Shown: piece by piece, positions 50,901-59,148 of the stretch
Position numbering within the stretch: the first letter of the stretch is position 1
How the letters are laid out: each line of letters opens with the position of its first letter
Source: Kiritimatiellia bacterium
Lineage (GTDB): Bacteria; Verrucomicrobiota; Kiritimatiellia; UBA8416; JADHWI01
Reading direction: 5' to 3'
Assembly: GCA_030744755.1 (NCBI GenBank)
Contig: JASLPY010000001.1
Coordinates: 184,157-248,156, forward strand
Length of the DNA stretch: 64,000 bases
Position numbers and translations under genes: made by a program
Notes under the pieces: generated by a model
Databases searched by the model: none
What the model saw: the letters and a program-made list of their open reading frames with translations, nothing else
What the model was told of the DNA's origin: nothing

Positions 50901-51266
50901 AAGATGGCAAAGGTGAAGGAGTTTGCCATGGAGCTTTTCGGCGAGAAGTTCGCCGGGGCCCCGGACCGCGCGCTCATCAACCCGGCACAGCCTGATCAGA
51001 GCCGCATCCTGCTCGCGCCGCTACCCCCGGACCGGGGTGGATGGGGGCAGCTCAGCGGCTACCGCGACAGGAACGACGAGCGGTTCCAGAAGATGAGCCA
51101 ACTAGTTGACGCGGCAATCATCCGTCAGCCCAACGAGAATACGCTCGGATGGAATCCAACGCACGCAATGGGTGCTGCCGACAAATGGATCCTCGATAGC
51201 CGCATACGTTTCTTCGAATCGCTTGGCCTCAGACATCCAGGCGACTCTGCGACGAAGAAGCAATAG
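47922..51266 (+). CDS. HzsA-related dihaem protein with discoidin domain
   Basis: A 1114-residue secreted protein. It has a signal peptide (MRKHSLPAIYLSLVFAIFFFGAC), an F5/8 type C-like (discoidin) domain (about 50-180, WWEVDLGENVPVGRMDVYN ... LTLTKKIYFHLSEVEIYPEG), a helical part, then a TolB-like beta-propeller (PEIMFISARCQSYGRCHG, YEPSVLNDGRIVFTRWEY) that is the HzsA-related core. Two c-type haem motifs follow: CVGCH at 795 and CIRCH at 848; a further CQGC at 974 lacks the His. GAGGA precedes ATG 47922. HzsA-related proteins are common in PVC bacteria that lack hydrazine metabolism. I infer a sugar-binding redox protein. Confidence 0.85.
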   Translation: MRKHSLPAIYLSLVFAIFFFGACRAVKAGDYRAALEEHWLRMLSPEEDIRYEKFKDMSQESGGAVDGKRHENWGFYTDKYDYPWWEVDLGENVPVGRMDVYNARNGPERAHNLQILFSTDYENWEMVYDNKEKPFAGGKKGEKPLTVRFKGKTARWVRLTLTKKIYFHLSEVEIYPEGDDETNVALGKYARQSSLSGRSRAHCPEPIPQPPLPPYVARRMANPRVKYRKYVAAAEIQNWLDIADKTFEYVGNSGVDIAQQKQNLEQLKKLWGVETAQDGKLTEPKLPKNQYVDFYVELRHLRRDVLLRHPDLDIEKILINRNAPTMYSHNGDQHVGRHSRVGPGLTILENWKTDLLAKPLLREGLLPPGGYRNPDLHYDADKVVFAFCDHSYSEDKKELRYFLYEAAIDGSSVRQLTGTKVDPFETSGNRATALIEDNDPCYLPDGDIMFISARCQSYGRCHGGRYNPAWVLYRMTPGKTNIRQVSFNNENEYEPSVLNDGRIVFTRWEYTFRHEMYYHMLWWCRPDGTEISNFYGADTIHPMMVVEANAVPRSDKVVAIAQGHHSYNTGTVILIDPKLGENGEEPITHITPETPYSESRGWPKPHYSHPYPVNEELFFVSRANHRVHPQSAKEPPANNRAIYLIDSFGGREFIYEDRAVASVSPLPIRKRKRPMVLPPQLTPKQEYGTLFVQNAYITRKQNDPDGIIKPGMIKAIRVIELGNQPRAMPTGISSMNYSVLPKRIIGTVPVGPDGSAFFKVPSNISFFLQTLDENGMAILTEKTFQYLQPGENRSCVGCHEEPGTAPSPATISKMAKHKPLDLAPPAGPAYMGGNSFHRSVQPVLDRYCIRCHGLEKKEKEEETEINFIGDGDHTPEGLYGFLKDRDVFTDGMMAIVRSGDHNVGYKPFMAGRDKDGRDKNASVPRRFFAYSNRVAHMLTGNRELAGEKFFDAHKKLKVDKESIMQVIEWMDLNCQGCGDLFPNKIEKRKIDREKMAKVKEFAMELFGEKFAGAPDRALINPAQPDQSRILLAPLPPDRGGWGQLSGYRDRNDERFQKMSQLVDAAIIRQPNENTLGWNPTHAMGAADKWILDSRIRFFESLGLRHPGDSATKKQ

Positions 51267-51319
51267 CTGGCCTGTGGTGAGCTGCTTGGAAGGGGTCTGT
51301 TGCTGAACCCGGGTACTTC

Positions 51320-51339
51320 TGAATCCTCACGGATTCAGC
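51320..51339 (-). repeat. REP-like hairpin CTGAATCC-GTGA-GGATTCAG, copy 1
   Basis: A perfect 8-bp stem with a GTGA loop (minus strand), preceded on the minus strand by GCAG. It lies in the short gap between the convergent HzsA-related gene and the aldolase gene, and may also act as a terminator. A second copy at 56389-56408 keeps the loop and has GTAG at its foot. Confidence 0.7.
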
Positions 51340-51384
51340 TGCATTCTTGCGAAAGGCCTCAAACCTGCCTGCACCACGGACGTC

Positions 51385-52479
51385 TCACTTCTCCGCCACT
51401 TTTCTCCGGTAGGCTTCCACCTCCCAGGAGTCTATGAACTCAAGGGTGGCGCGGTCCATGTACTCGATGCCGCCGAAAGCTCGGGTCAGCTTCTTGACCT
51501 GGGCGCCATCGATGGCCAGCTCCAGCGCCAGGGCTGCGTTGTTCTCTGTCGCGCCGAAGCCGAAGACACCAATATCGGTCGCCACGACACGCGGCGAATA
51601 GCCGTAGCGTTCGCGAAACTCGATTAGCGCTTCCCGCGTGGGCTCGCCCTCGAAAATGTGAGGCTTCATATAGACAATGTGGTCAGGCGTGAGCTTTCCG
51701 TCAGCCACGTCATAGGGGCCATCAGTTGCAACGAAGTTCGCGTCCTGTGTTTCAAATGTCTCTCGTATCAACCGCGCAATCTCCTCGCCAATTGCGGGGT
51801 CGGGCGCAGGGCCTTTTTCGAGGTCCAAAGTCAGGCCCGATGCATTGTACTCCTCGTCGAGACGGCCCATGATAACCCGGTAAGTTTCGCGTATCGAGTC
51901 CGGCGTATCTCCGGCGACGAAGACGCCGTGGTTTTTCAGGAAGACGGCCTCGGGCTGGCGTCCGTTATGCTCCGTGAACTCTTGAATGGCTTCACGGGTA
52001 CGGACGCAGAGCATGTGGCCCACATCGAGTTTGCCCACCCAGAGATACTCTGGAAAGAGCCGAAGGCAGGCCTCGCCGCCATCGCGGGCGCAAGTCATGC
52101 CGTTGACCAGCACCGGGTGGGTATGGACGACATAGGCAGCGTCAAAGGAGTCGTGCAGCGGCGCCTCAACCGAGGGTCTGCCGGAGGAACCGGGTAATAC
52201 CGCATCCATCTTCATCGCCAGGACCGTGGCCTCGAGTTCATGGGGGTCGTCCGGGATTTCGACCGCGTGGATTTCGGCATTCTTCGCGCGGTCCATCGCC
52301 ACGAACTGCTCGGGCGTCAGGCCCGCAAGAGTTGTACCCGAGGGCTTGACCCAAAGCGTCTCGGCGTCCTTAACCGACGTGTTCCCCCCGCCGGCTTTGA
52401 TATACTCGTCCCCTCCGAATTCGTGCGAAAGTTGCGTGATGTTATCGAGCAAAAGACTCATCTGTTCTTTCCCGTCCAT
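51385..52479 (-). CDS. Class II aldolase/adducin family protein (sugar-phosphate aldolase)
   Basis: The 364-residue product matches the class II aldolase domain of bifunctional rhamnulose-1-phosphate aldolase-like and fuculose-phosphate aldolase families: EYIKAGGGNTSVKDAETLWVKPSGTTLAGL at the phosphate-binding start, zinc-binding HTHPVLVNGM, KNHGVFVAGDTPDSIRETYRVI with a third zinc His. It is longer than fuculose aldolases (about 210) through a C-terminal extension (MKPHIFEGEPTREALIEFRERYGYSPRVVATDIGVFGFG). It should cleave a deoxyketose 1-phosphate to lactaldehyde and DHAP. With rhaM this suggests deoxy-sugar use. Confidence 0.88.
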   Translation of the reverse strand: MDGKEQMSLLLDNITQLSHEFGGDEYIKAGGGNTSVKDAETLWVKPSGTTLAGLTPEQFVAMDRAKNAEIHAVEIPDDPHELEATVLAMKMDAVLPGSSGRPSVEAPLHDSFDAAYVVHTHPVLVNGMTCARDGGEACLRLFPEYLWVGKLDVGHMLCVRTREAIQEFTEHNGRQPEAVFLKNHGVFVAGDTPDSIRETYRVIMGRLDEEYNASGLTLDLEKGPAPDPAIGEEIARLIRETFETQDANFVATDGPYDVADGKLTPDHIVYMKPHIFEGEPTREALIEFRERYGYSPRVVATDIGVFGFGATENNAALALELAIDGAQVKKLTRAFGGIEYMDRATLEFIDSWEVEAYRRKVAEK

Positions 52480-53100
52480 GTTGACAAGTAAACGCTTCTC
52501 GTGCCTGAGGCGCCCGCCACACCGGTCCTACAAAGCACATCGACGGCAGGAAGCATGCCACGAAGAATACGCCTGGGCAAGGACGATGAGGAAGAACGCA
52601 ACATTGACCCCGCCGAAACACTCCAAAACACGGCGTGCGGGCGTCTTACAGCCTCCTCGGCGGCCGTTAGCAGGCGATGTACTTTTCAGAGTCGTCAATC
52701 GCCGCCGAGGATGAAACGTGTTTGGCATTGGGTTGCCGCGAAGCGGTCGCTGGAATTGGCTTGTTGCTGGGCGTGCAGCGTGGCCGCGCCCGGGGTGGAC
52801 GTGCATACATATGCCGGCCATCCCCGGGGAAGGCCGCGATGTGCGTGCCTGCCCGCATTGCTTCGCAAAGCGATGTAGGCGGGCTGCAGCAGGCCGATTC
52901 CAGTGCCCAATGCTAAACGCTCTCGCTACAGAAATGTGCCACTGCGGTACAAAAGCTCGCTTTGCTCTTCGGTTGTTATGCGTGGAGCGTTGCCCTAGAC
53001 TATGGGTGTTTCGTCCCGTCAGAACGGAATCTATTCAGATCCCGCCCCTGACTGGGTCACGCGCCAAGATAAGGACAAACGAGGAAACCGAAAAAGAACA
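52480..53100. other. Repeat-rich intergenic region
   Basis: About 620 bases with no convincing gene. Several palindromes are present: CCTCGGCGGC (52655-52664) pairs with GCCGCCGAGG (52701-52710) across a centre that includes GTACTTTTCAGAG, similar to the spacer of the family 1 elements; TTGCTTCGCAAAGCGA near 52859-52874; and near 52945-52963 CACTGCGGTACAAAAGCTC resembles CACAGCGGTGCAAAAGCTC near 63748. Several may be decayed REP-like elements. Confidence 0.5.
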
Positions 53101-56100
53101 ATGAGAATAAACAAATTGCTGATATTGTGTTGGCTCTGTGTCGTAATCACCGCTCCTCCCCTTTCGGGGGCACCGAAAGCCAAAGCCAAGACCAAAGCCA
53201 AGACCAAGACCAAGGGTCGCGCCTCCGTGACAATGAGCACGCCGCAATCACTTCGTCTGGCAATCGAAGATCACATCAAGAGCTTCGGTGCCGCGTACCC
53301 CAGGGGCGATCAATATCTCGAACGTCTGGGCAAACTGGAGGGGCAGCTTGCTGCCAATGATAACAGCGCCACGGCGGAGTTTGAGTCATTGGCCAGAGAA
53401 GCCCTGTTGACCAACCCTCTGCTCAAGTTTGAGAAGCTCATGGTTCGCAAGACGATGGGGCTAGGACTTCCCGCCAACTGGCAGGGCAATTCAAGCCTGT
53501 CCAGAAAGGGCAAGTACGACAATGAGATCTCCACGCTATCGCCCATAGATCCCACGGGTGTACTCACCCACCTCTACCGTCCAGAATCTACAGCTGACTT
53601 CGTCGGCGATATCGAGTTACACTTCGATGCCGCCAGGATGCTGTTCTCCCGCTTGGATGCCAGTGGCTGGGGCATCTGGGAGATAGGCGTTGATGGCAGC
53701 GGACTACGGAAGCTGCCGCTTATCGAGGTCAAGGGCGTTCACAACTACGACGCCTGTTACCTGAGTGATGACAACATTGTCTTTACATCAACAGCACCCA
53801 TGACCGGCGTGCCCTGTGTCGGCGGTTCTTCGCACGTCGCCAACCTGTATCACTTTGACAGTCAGACGAAAAGGATTCGGCGTCTCACGTTCGACCAGGA
53901 TCACGACTGGAACCCCGTGGTTATGAGCTCCGGACGCGTCATGTATCAGCGCTGGGAATACAGCGACATCAGTCATGCGTGGAGCAGAATTCTGTTCAGC
54001 ATGAACCCGGATGGTACTGACCAGGCCGGCTATTACGGCAGCAACTCGTACTGGCCAAATGCAATGTTCTATGCGCGGCCGATTCCCGGTGCAGAAGGCA
54101 AGTTTGTGGCGATCGTCTCAGGACACCACGGTCTAAAACGGATGGGTGAACTGGTGCTGTTTGACGCTAACAAAGGAAGGTTCGAGGCCGATGGCGTGGT
54201 CCAGCGGATACCGGGACGGGGTAAACAGGTTGAACCGGTGATCGCGGACAACGTCGCCGGCAGGTCATGGCCGAAATTCCTGCACCCCTGGCCGCTGAAT
54301 GACAAGTACTTCCTCGTTGCTGCACAGCCGAGCCAGAAGGATAGATGGGCAATCTATCTGGTTGACACATTCGACAACATGACCCTCGTCAAAGATGATC
54401 CGACTCACCATCTTCTGGAGCCCGTGCCCGTGGCCAGAACTCAACGTCCGCCGGTAATCCCCAGTCGCGTCGACCTCAAACGGAAAGATGCGTTGATCAA
54501 CATCGTGGATATCTATACCGGAGACGGACTCAAGGACATCCCTCGTGGAACGATAAAGAGACTGCGGCTCTCTACCTATAGCTTTGCATACCATGGAATG
54601 GGAGGGCAGGGAAACCGCGTCGGCGTCGACGGACCCTGGGACATCAAACGGATTGTCGGAACGGTGCCCGTGGAACAGGATGGTTCGGCCTTGTTCAGGG
54701 TTCCAGCCAATACGCCGCTATCGCTGCAACCTCTGGACGCAGACGGCAAAGCCGTTCAACGCCTGCGCAGCTGGATGACCGCCATGCCTGGAGAGACGCT
54801 CTCATGCGTGGGGTGCCATGAACGTCCCGGTACGGCACCAACCATGTCAAAATCGATTGCCCTTCAGCGCCAACCTTCTGAAATAGCTCCGTGGTACGGC
54901 CCCGCAAGAGGCTTCAGTTTCGATCGCGAGGTCCAGCGTCCCGTGCTCGACAAGTACTGTATTGGCTGCCACAACGGTGAAGCCCGTAAAGACGGGAAGA
55001 ACCCGCCAGACCTCAGAACTCAGCCGAAAGTGGTCAAGAAGTTCAGGATCATGCTGGGCAGAATGCGCAGCTGCAACTTCACACCATCGTACTGGACGCT
55101 GCGCAGCTATGTTCGCTCAACGAACGAGGCCGACAATCATATGCTCCTGCCCTACGAGTTCAGTGCTGATTCATCCAAGCTCATTCGAATGCTTCGCAAA
55201 GGGCATCACAATGTAGAGCTGTCACCGGAGGCGTGGGACCGTCTCATTACATGGATTGATATGAGTGCACCGTACTACGGAACCTGGACCGAGAACGTTG
55301 GATCCCGCAAGGTCGAGGCCAGCAGTAAGATCCGCAAGGATCTGCTGAAACTCTATGCCAATATTGACAACGACCAGGAGAGGATCACTCAGCCTTCGGA
55401 ACAGCCGGTAAAACCCGTCATGCCGAAAGCCGAAGAGCCCCGTCAGACGACAATCCCGCATGTCGATGGCTGGCCATTTGATGCCACTCGTGCAAAAGAG
55501 CTTCAGGCCCGGGCAGAACACGATGCAGAGCGCACCATCGATCTTGGCGATGGGGTCAAGCTGGATATGACCCTGATTCCTGCGGGGCAATTCATCATGG
55601 GGGACAACAACGGGCATCCTGACGAGACGCCTGCCACTGCGGTCACGATTACTGAACCGTTCCTGATGGGGGCATTCGAGATCAGCAATGCCCAGTTTGC
55701 GAAATTTGACCCAACCCACGACAGCCGTCTCGAAGCGTATCCGGGCAATACTTTCTCCAGCAAAGTGCGCGGCCAGATGGTCAATGGTCCGGATCAACCG
55801 GTCTGCCGAATCTCACAGCTTCAGGCACAGGAGTTCTGCCGTTGGCTCAGTAAGAAAACGGGTAAGCAGTTTGATCTACCCACTGAATCCCAATGGGAAT
55901 ACGCCTGTCGCGCGGGAACAGGTACACCTCTCTGGTTCGGCCGTCCAAGTGCAGACCATGGCTCACACGCAAACCTGGCCGACAAATCGAGCCAGAAGGT
56001 GTGGCACCTGCTGCAACCCGGCGAGAGCCTCTTCGACGATAAAGCCTTCGCCAGTACCGGGGTGGGTTCTTATGCACCAAACGCATGGGGACTGCACGAC

Positions 56101-56310
56101 ATGCACGGCAATGTGGCGGAATGGACAAGATCGCCCTACCGCGCATATCCCTACCCATGGAACATGGAACTGGAACCGGGAGACAAGGTCGTGGTGCGAG
56201 GCGGGTCATGGAACGACTTCACCAAGGATGCCCGTTCGGCCTATCGCCTGATGTACCGGCCGCATGAGCGAGTATATGATGTAGGTTTCCGTGTGGTTTG
56301 CGAGCTGTAG
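53101..56310 (+). CDS. HzsA-related dihaem protein fused to formylglycine-generating-enzyme-like domain
   Basis: A 1069-residue secreted protein: signal peptide (MRINKLLILCWLCVVITAPPLSG), a Lys-rich linker, HzsA-related beta-propeller (about 150-560, NIVFTSTAPMTGVPCVGG, VMYQRWEYSDISHAWSRILFSMNPDG), c-type haem motifs CVGCH at 569 and CIGCH at 620, then a FGE/SUMF1-like domain (about 815-1069: MTLIPAGQFIMGDNNGHPDETP ... LPTESQWEYACRAGTGTPLWFG ... HDMHGNVAEW ... VVRGGSW). The catalytic cysteines of FGE, expected after RGGS, are absent (WNDFTKDARSAYR), so the domain probably binds rather than oxidises. ATG 53101 chosen for the signal peptide. It precedes two sulfatase genes. Confidence 0.88.
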   Translation: MRINKLLILCWLCVVITAPPLSGAPKAKAKTKAKTKTKGRASVTMSTPQSLRLAIEDHIKSFGAAYPRGDQYLERLGKLEGQLAANDNSATAEFESLAREALLTNPLLKFEKLMVRKTMGLGLPANWQGNSSLSRKGKYDNEISTLSPIDPTGVLTHLYRPESTADFVGDIELHFDAARMLFSRLDASGWGIWEIGVDGSGLRKLPLIEVKGVHNYDACYLSDDNIVFTSTAPMTGVPCVGGSSHVANLYHFDSQTKRIRRLTFDQDHDWNPVVMSSGRVMYQRWEYSDISHAWSRILFSMNPDGTDQAGYYGSNSYWPNAMFYARPIPGAEGKFVAIVSGHHGLKRMGELVLFDANKGRFEADGVVQRIPGRGKQVEPVIADNVAGRSWPKFLHPWPLNDKYFLVAAQPSQKDRWAIYLVDTFDNMTLVKDDPTHHLLEPVPVARTQRPPVIPSRVDLKRKDALINIVDIYTGDGLKDIPRGTIKRLRLSTYSFAYHGMGGQGNRVGVDGPWDIKRIVGTVPVEQDGSALFRVPANTPLSLQPLDADGKAVQRLRSWMTAMPGETLSCVGCHERPGTAPTMSKSIALQRQPSEIAPWYGPARGFSFDREVQRPVLDKYCIGCHNGEARKDGKNPPDLRTQPKVVKKFRIMLGRMRSCNFTPSYWTLRSYVRSTNEADNHMLLPYEFSADSSKLIRMLRKGHHNVELSPEAWDRLITWIDMSAPYYGTWTENVGSRKVEASSKIRKDLLKLYANIDNDQERITQPSEQPVKPVMPKAEEPRQTTIPHVDGWPFDATRAKELQARAEHDAERTIDLGDGVKLDMTLIPAGQFIMGDNNGHPDETPATAVTITEPFLMGAFEISNAQFAKFDPTHDSRLEAYPGNTFSSKVRGQMVNGPDQPVCRISQLQAQEFCRWLSKKTGKQFDLPTESQWEYACRAGTGTPLWFGRPSADHGSHANLADKSSQKVWHLLQPGESLFDDKAFASTGVGSYAPNAWGLHDMHGNVAEWTRSPYRAYPYPWNMELEPGDKVVVRGGSWNDFTKDARSAYRLMYRPHERVYDVGFRVVCEL

Positions 56311-56388
56311 AGTCCCGTGAACAATGCCGGGGTGATGAGTGCGACTGGTAGACATTGCAGATACGACGGGCTTTGAGTAGCGGAGAGT

Positions 56389-56408
56389 CTGAATTCTCAC
56401 GAATCCAG
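56389..56408 (-). repeat. REP-like hairpin, copy 2
   Basis: CTGGATTC-GTGA-GAATTCAG on the minus strand, an 8-bp stem with one wobble and the same GTGA loop as 51320-51339, preceded by GTAG (56412-56409). It lies between the dihaem/FGE-like gene and the sulfatase gene. Confidence 0.75.
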
Positions 56409-56458
56409 CTACGAGACCGCATCCGCTTAGATCGTTCACAAAGGGAAAGGCAGTGAAG

Positions 56459-57955
56459 ATGCTGAAGAGAAGAGACTTCATCAAGGCAACGGCGGTGGCG
56501 GGGCTTTCGGTCTTGTCGCGCAATTTGCTGTCGGCAGAAACCGGGGATGCAAAACAACCGAACATTGTCTTCTTGTTGTCGGATGATCAGTGCACTTATT
56601 CGGTCGGGTGTTACGGAAACAAGGATGTGAAGACGCCCAATATGGACAAACTCGGCCATGACGGAGTCATCTTTGAAAACCATTACGTGACTACATCCAT
56701 CTGCATGGCAAGCAGGGCCAGCATCATGAGCGGCATGTACGAGTACAAGCATGGCTGCAATTTTGGCAGGGGTGGAATGCAACCGTCTACATGGGAACAA
56801 TCCTATCCTATGCTGTTGCGCAAGGCTGGGTATTTCACCGGATTTGCGGGTAAGTTCGGAATAGGCGGGATCAAAACACCTGCCGACGGTTTTGACGTTT
56901 GGGGTGGCGGTCCGGGGCAGACGTCATTCGTGACAGCGAAGAACAAATCGATGGTCAAGTACGCCGACAAGTATCCGCACGCCACCTTGTCCTATGGCGC
57001 ATTCGGGCAGGACTTCATCAAGATGGCCGTCAAGAAGGACAAGCCGTTCTGCCTCTCGATCAGTTTCAAAGCGCCGCATAAACCCGCCGATCCGGACAAA
57101 CGGTTTGATGACATCTACGCGGGTACCACGTTTGCCAAGCCAGCCAATTTCGGCCGGGAGAAGGGCAAGCATTTATCAGAACAGAGCAAGCGTGGCAGGC
57201 AGTACGATCGGGGTATCTCGTGGGGCTATGAGAACAAGTACGATGAGGCCATGAAACCGTATCATCAACAGATATATGGCATCGATGTAGCGCTGGGGAT
57301 GATACGTGAAGAGCTTGCACGATCCGGCGTAGCCGATAACACAGTTATTATCTACACGTCAGACAACGGGTATATCTGCGGATCCCATGGTTACGGCTCG
57401 AAAGTCCTGCCGTATGAAGAGTCAGCAAGAGTGCCGCTGATGATATATGATCCGCGGCATCCGGTGTCCGGCAAGAAACTGAGGAGCAGTGCCCTGACGG
57501 CCAACATAGATTTCGCGCCTACCATCCTTAAGCTGGCCGGCTTACCTGTTCCCGGGGATATGGACGGCAAAAGTCTGACAGGATTGCTCGACAATACAGA
57601 AGGCGAGATCCGGAGAACGCTGGCCCTGATGAACGTGTGGGGACCTGCTCCAACCTATTCCCAGACGGTTGTGACAAAGCAGTGGAAATACACTTACTGG
57701 TGGTATGCAGGAGACGGGATGGAGCCGGCCGAAGAGTTGTTCGATATGCGGAAAGATAGACTTGAGATGAAGAACCTGGCATCTAACCCCGAGTACGAGC
57801 AAGCCTTGAAGATGATGAGAGCGCAATACGACAAAGAGCTTGATCTCTGGAAGAAGCATGCGGCGCCAAAGTATCAGAAATTCAGCCAACTCTTTGACAG
57901 GAACATTGCATGGTCATCAAAGGAAACCGAATTGTCGGCAGGAAAGAGAAAGTAG
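56459..57955 (+). CDS. Sulfatase (S1 family) with Tat signal
   Basis: A 498-residue sulfatase. The twin-arginine signal is [19 protein letters not shown]. Metal site SDDQ at 41-44, formylglycine site [13 protein letters not shown] (Cys82, C-x-A-x-R) and a later [16 protein letters not shown] motif ([22 protein letters not shown]). [14 protein letters not shown] ([23 protein letters not shown]) and [11 protein letters not shown] complete the family pattern. Cys82 requires conversion to formylglycine by a maturase not in this window. ATG 56459 or GTG 56453 are both possible. The protein should act in the periplasm on a sulfated glycan. Confidence 0.95.
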   Translation: MLKRRDFIKATAVAGLSVLSRNLLSAETGDAKQPNIVFLLSDDQCTYSVGCYGNKDVKTPNMDKLGHDGVIFENHYVTTSICMASRASIMSGMYEYKHGCNFGRGGMQPSTWEQSYPMLLRKAGYFTGFAGKFGIGGIKTPADGFDVWGGGPGQTSFVTAKNKSMVKYADKYPHATLSYGAFGQDFIKMAVKKDKPFCLSISFKAPHKPADPDKRFDDIYAGTTFAKPANFGREKGKHLSEQSKRGRQYDRGISWGYENKYDEAMKPYHQQIYGIDVALGMIREELARSGVADNTVIIYTSDNGYICGSHGYGSKVLPYEESARVPLMIYDPRHPVSGKKLRSSALTANIDFAPTILKLAGLPVPGDMDGKSLTGLLDNTEGEIRRTLALMNVWGPAPTYSQTVVTKQWKYTYWWYAGDGMEPAEELFDMRKDRLEMKNLASNPEYEQALKMMRAQYDKELDLWKKHAAPKYQKFSQLFDRNIAWSSKETELSAGKRK

Positions 57956-57962
57956 TACGGGG

Positions 57963-58019
57963 GCACCTCTCGGAGATAGGTACCTACTTCTGAAGTACAT
58001 GCCTATCTCCGAGAGGCAT
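57963..58019. repeat. REP/BIME-like element, family 1, copy C
   Basis: Same 21-15-21 plan and total length (57 nt) as copy A, in reverse orientation. Spacer on the minus strand GTACTTCAGAAGTAG, one base different from copy A. Hairpin stems are unrelated in sequence (minus strand: right arm begins GTACCTA, left arm ATGCCTC). Loops TCGGAGA and TCTCCGA are perfect complements. Lies between the sulfatase and the propeller gene. Confidence 0.85.
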
Positions 58020-58236
58020 GATCTACGGGGGACTGCGGCAGGAACCGGTCGGGAATATTGCCGGCGAATTCGCGGGCGCGGATGGAACGGCGACTGGGTG
58101 GTCAAGCTCAACGCACAACAGTTCTCATGAAATGACTTTGTTCGTCTACTTCCAGTTTGATAGCCTTCAGCAGTAAATGGAGGTCGTCAGAAGAGCAGAT
58201 TCCCATAAACCAGTTGGATACAGAAAGGATGTCAAT

Positions 58237-59130
58237 ATGAAGAGAACGGTAATCATTGCGTCGTTGCTTATCAGCGCGATAACGGTATTTGCGAACGGCA
58301 AGTTTAGCGGGGAGTTCAACGGACAACTTCTGGCGACCGGTGCTGGACGGATTGTGCTCTTGGACAAGACGGGCAAGGTCATGTGGCAGCACAAGGGTGG
58401 GAATTGCAGTGATATCTGGATGCTTGAAAACGGAAACGTGCTCCATGCCGATAATAACGTTGCGGAGATCAACCCGAAGACGAGCGAGACGGTATGGAGT
58501 TATCGCCCGGAGATGCAGAAAGCCGGGGCCACGTTCTCGTGCCAGCGGCTGAAGAACGGAAACACACTTGTGGGAGAGAATTCTTCCGGACGCCTCGTGG
58601 AGGTCGACAAGGCCGGCAAGATCGTGTTCGAACTGAAGCTGCCCTTGTGCAAACCAGGCGATCACAGTAATCTGCGTATTGTCAGGAAGCTGGCCAACGG
58701 CAATTACCTGGTCTGCCACAAGAAAGACAAGCTGGTGCGCGAATACACGCCCGATGGCAAGGTGCTGTTTGAGGTCACGGTTCCTCCGGCATCCTACTCG
58801 GCAGTACGGTTGCCGAACGGCAACACGGTCGTGGGGCACCTCGAGGCGATCACGGAGTTTGATTCAAAGGGCAAGAAGGTATGGGAATTCCTGAAGCAGG
58901 ATCTTCCCGACATCAAAATCGGCTACATATGTGGAATTCATATTCTCGAGGACGGAACAATTGTCATGGGAGTTTACCGGGCAGACGCATCTGAGCAAGG
59001 CGGCAGTATCCTCGCGATCTCACGCGACAAGAAACTGCTCTGGCGCCTGGTAAACGGTGACAAACACATGATGTCCATGCAGGTGCTGGACGAAGCGGGC
59101 AAGCCCCTGGCCGGGCAGCTCCTGCATTGA
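58237..59130 (+). CDS. Exported PQQ-like beta-propeller protein
   Basis: The 297-residue protein has a signal peptide (MKRTVIIASLLISAITVFA) and seven or so beta-propeller blades with NGN repeats: LLDKTGKVMWQHKGGNCSDIWMLENGNVLHADNN, RLKNGNTLVGENSSGRLVEVDKAGKIVFE, KLANGNYLVCHKKDKLVREYTPDGKVLFE, RLPNGNTVVGHLEAITEFDSKGKKVWEF. It lacks cofactor residues I can recognise, so it is probably a binding scaffold in the periplasm. AAAGGA precedes ATG 58237. It lies between the two sulfatases, same strand. Confidence 0.85.
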   Translation: MKRTVIIASLLISAITVFANGKFSGEFNGQLLATGAGRIVLLDKTGKVMWQHKGGNCSDIWMLENGNVLHADNNVAEINPKTSETVWSYRPEMQKAGATFSCQRLKNGNTLVGENSSGRLVEVDKAGKIVFELKLPLCKPGDHSNLRIVRKLANGNYLVCHKKDKLVREYTPDGKVLFEVTVPPASYSAVRLPNGNTVVGHLEAITEFDSKGKKVWEFLKQDLPDIKIGYICGIHILEDGTIVMGVYRADASEQGGSILAISRDKKLLWRLVNGDKHMMSMQVLDEAGKPLAGQLLH

Positions 59131-59148
59131 TTGACGAGCGCAAGGGGA

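Noticed and set aside
52528..52821. Minus-strand frame containing a hydrophobic stretch VNVAFFLIVLAQAYSSW
   Set aside because: The stretch is short and near the end of the frame, preceded by low-complexity sequence full of palindromes, and no ribosome site precedes it.
53101..56310. A functional formylglycine-generating enzyme for the neighbouring sulfatases
   Set aside because: The two catalytic cysteine positions are Asn and Ala, and the domain is exported on a haem protein. FGE-like fold only.
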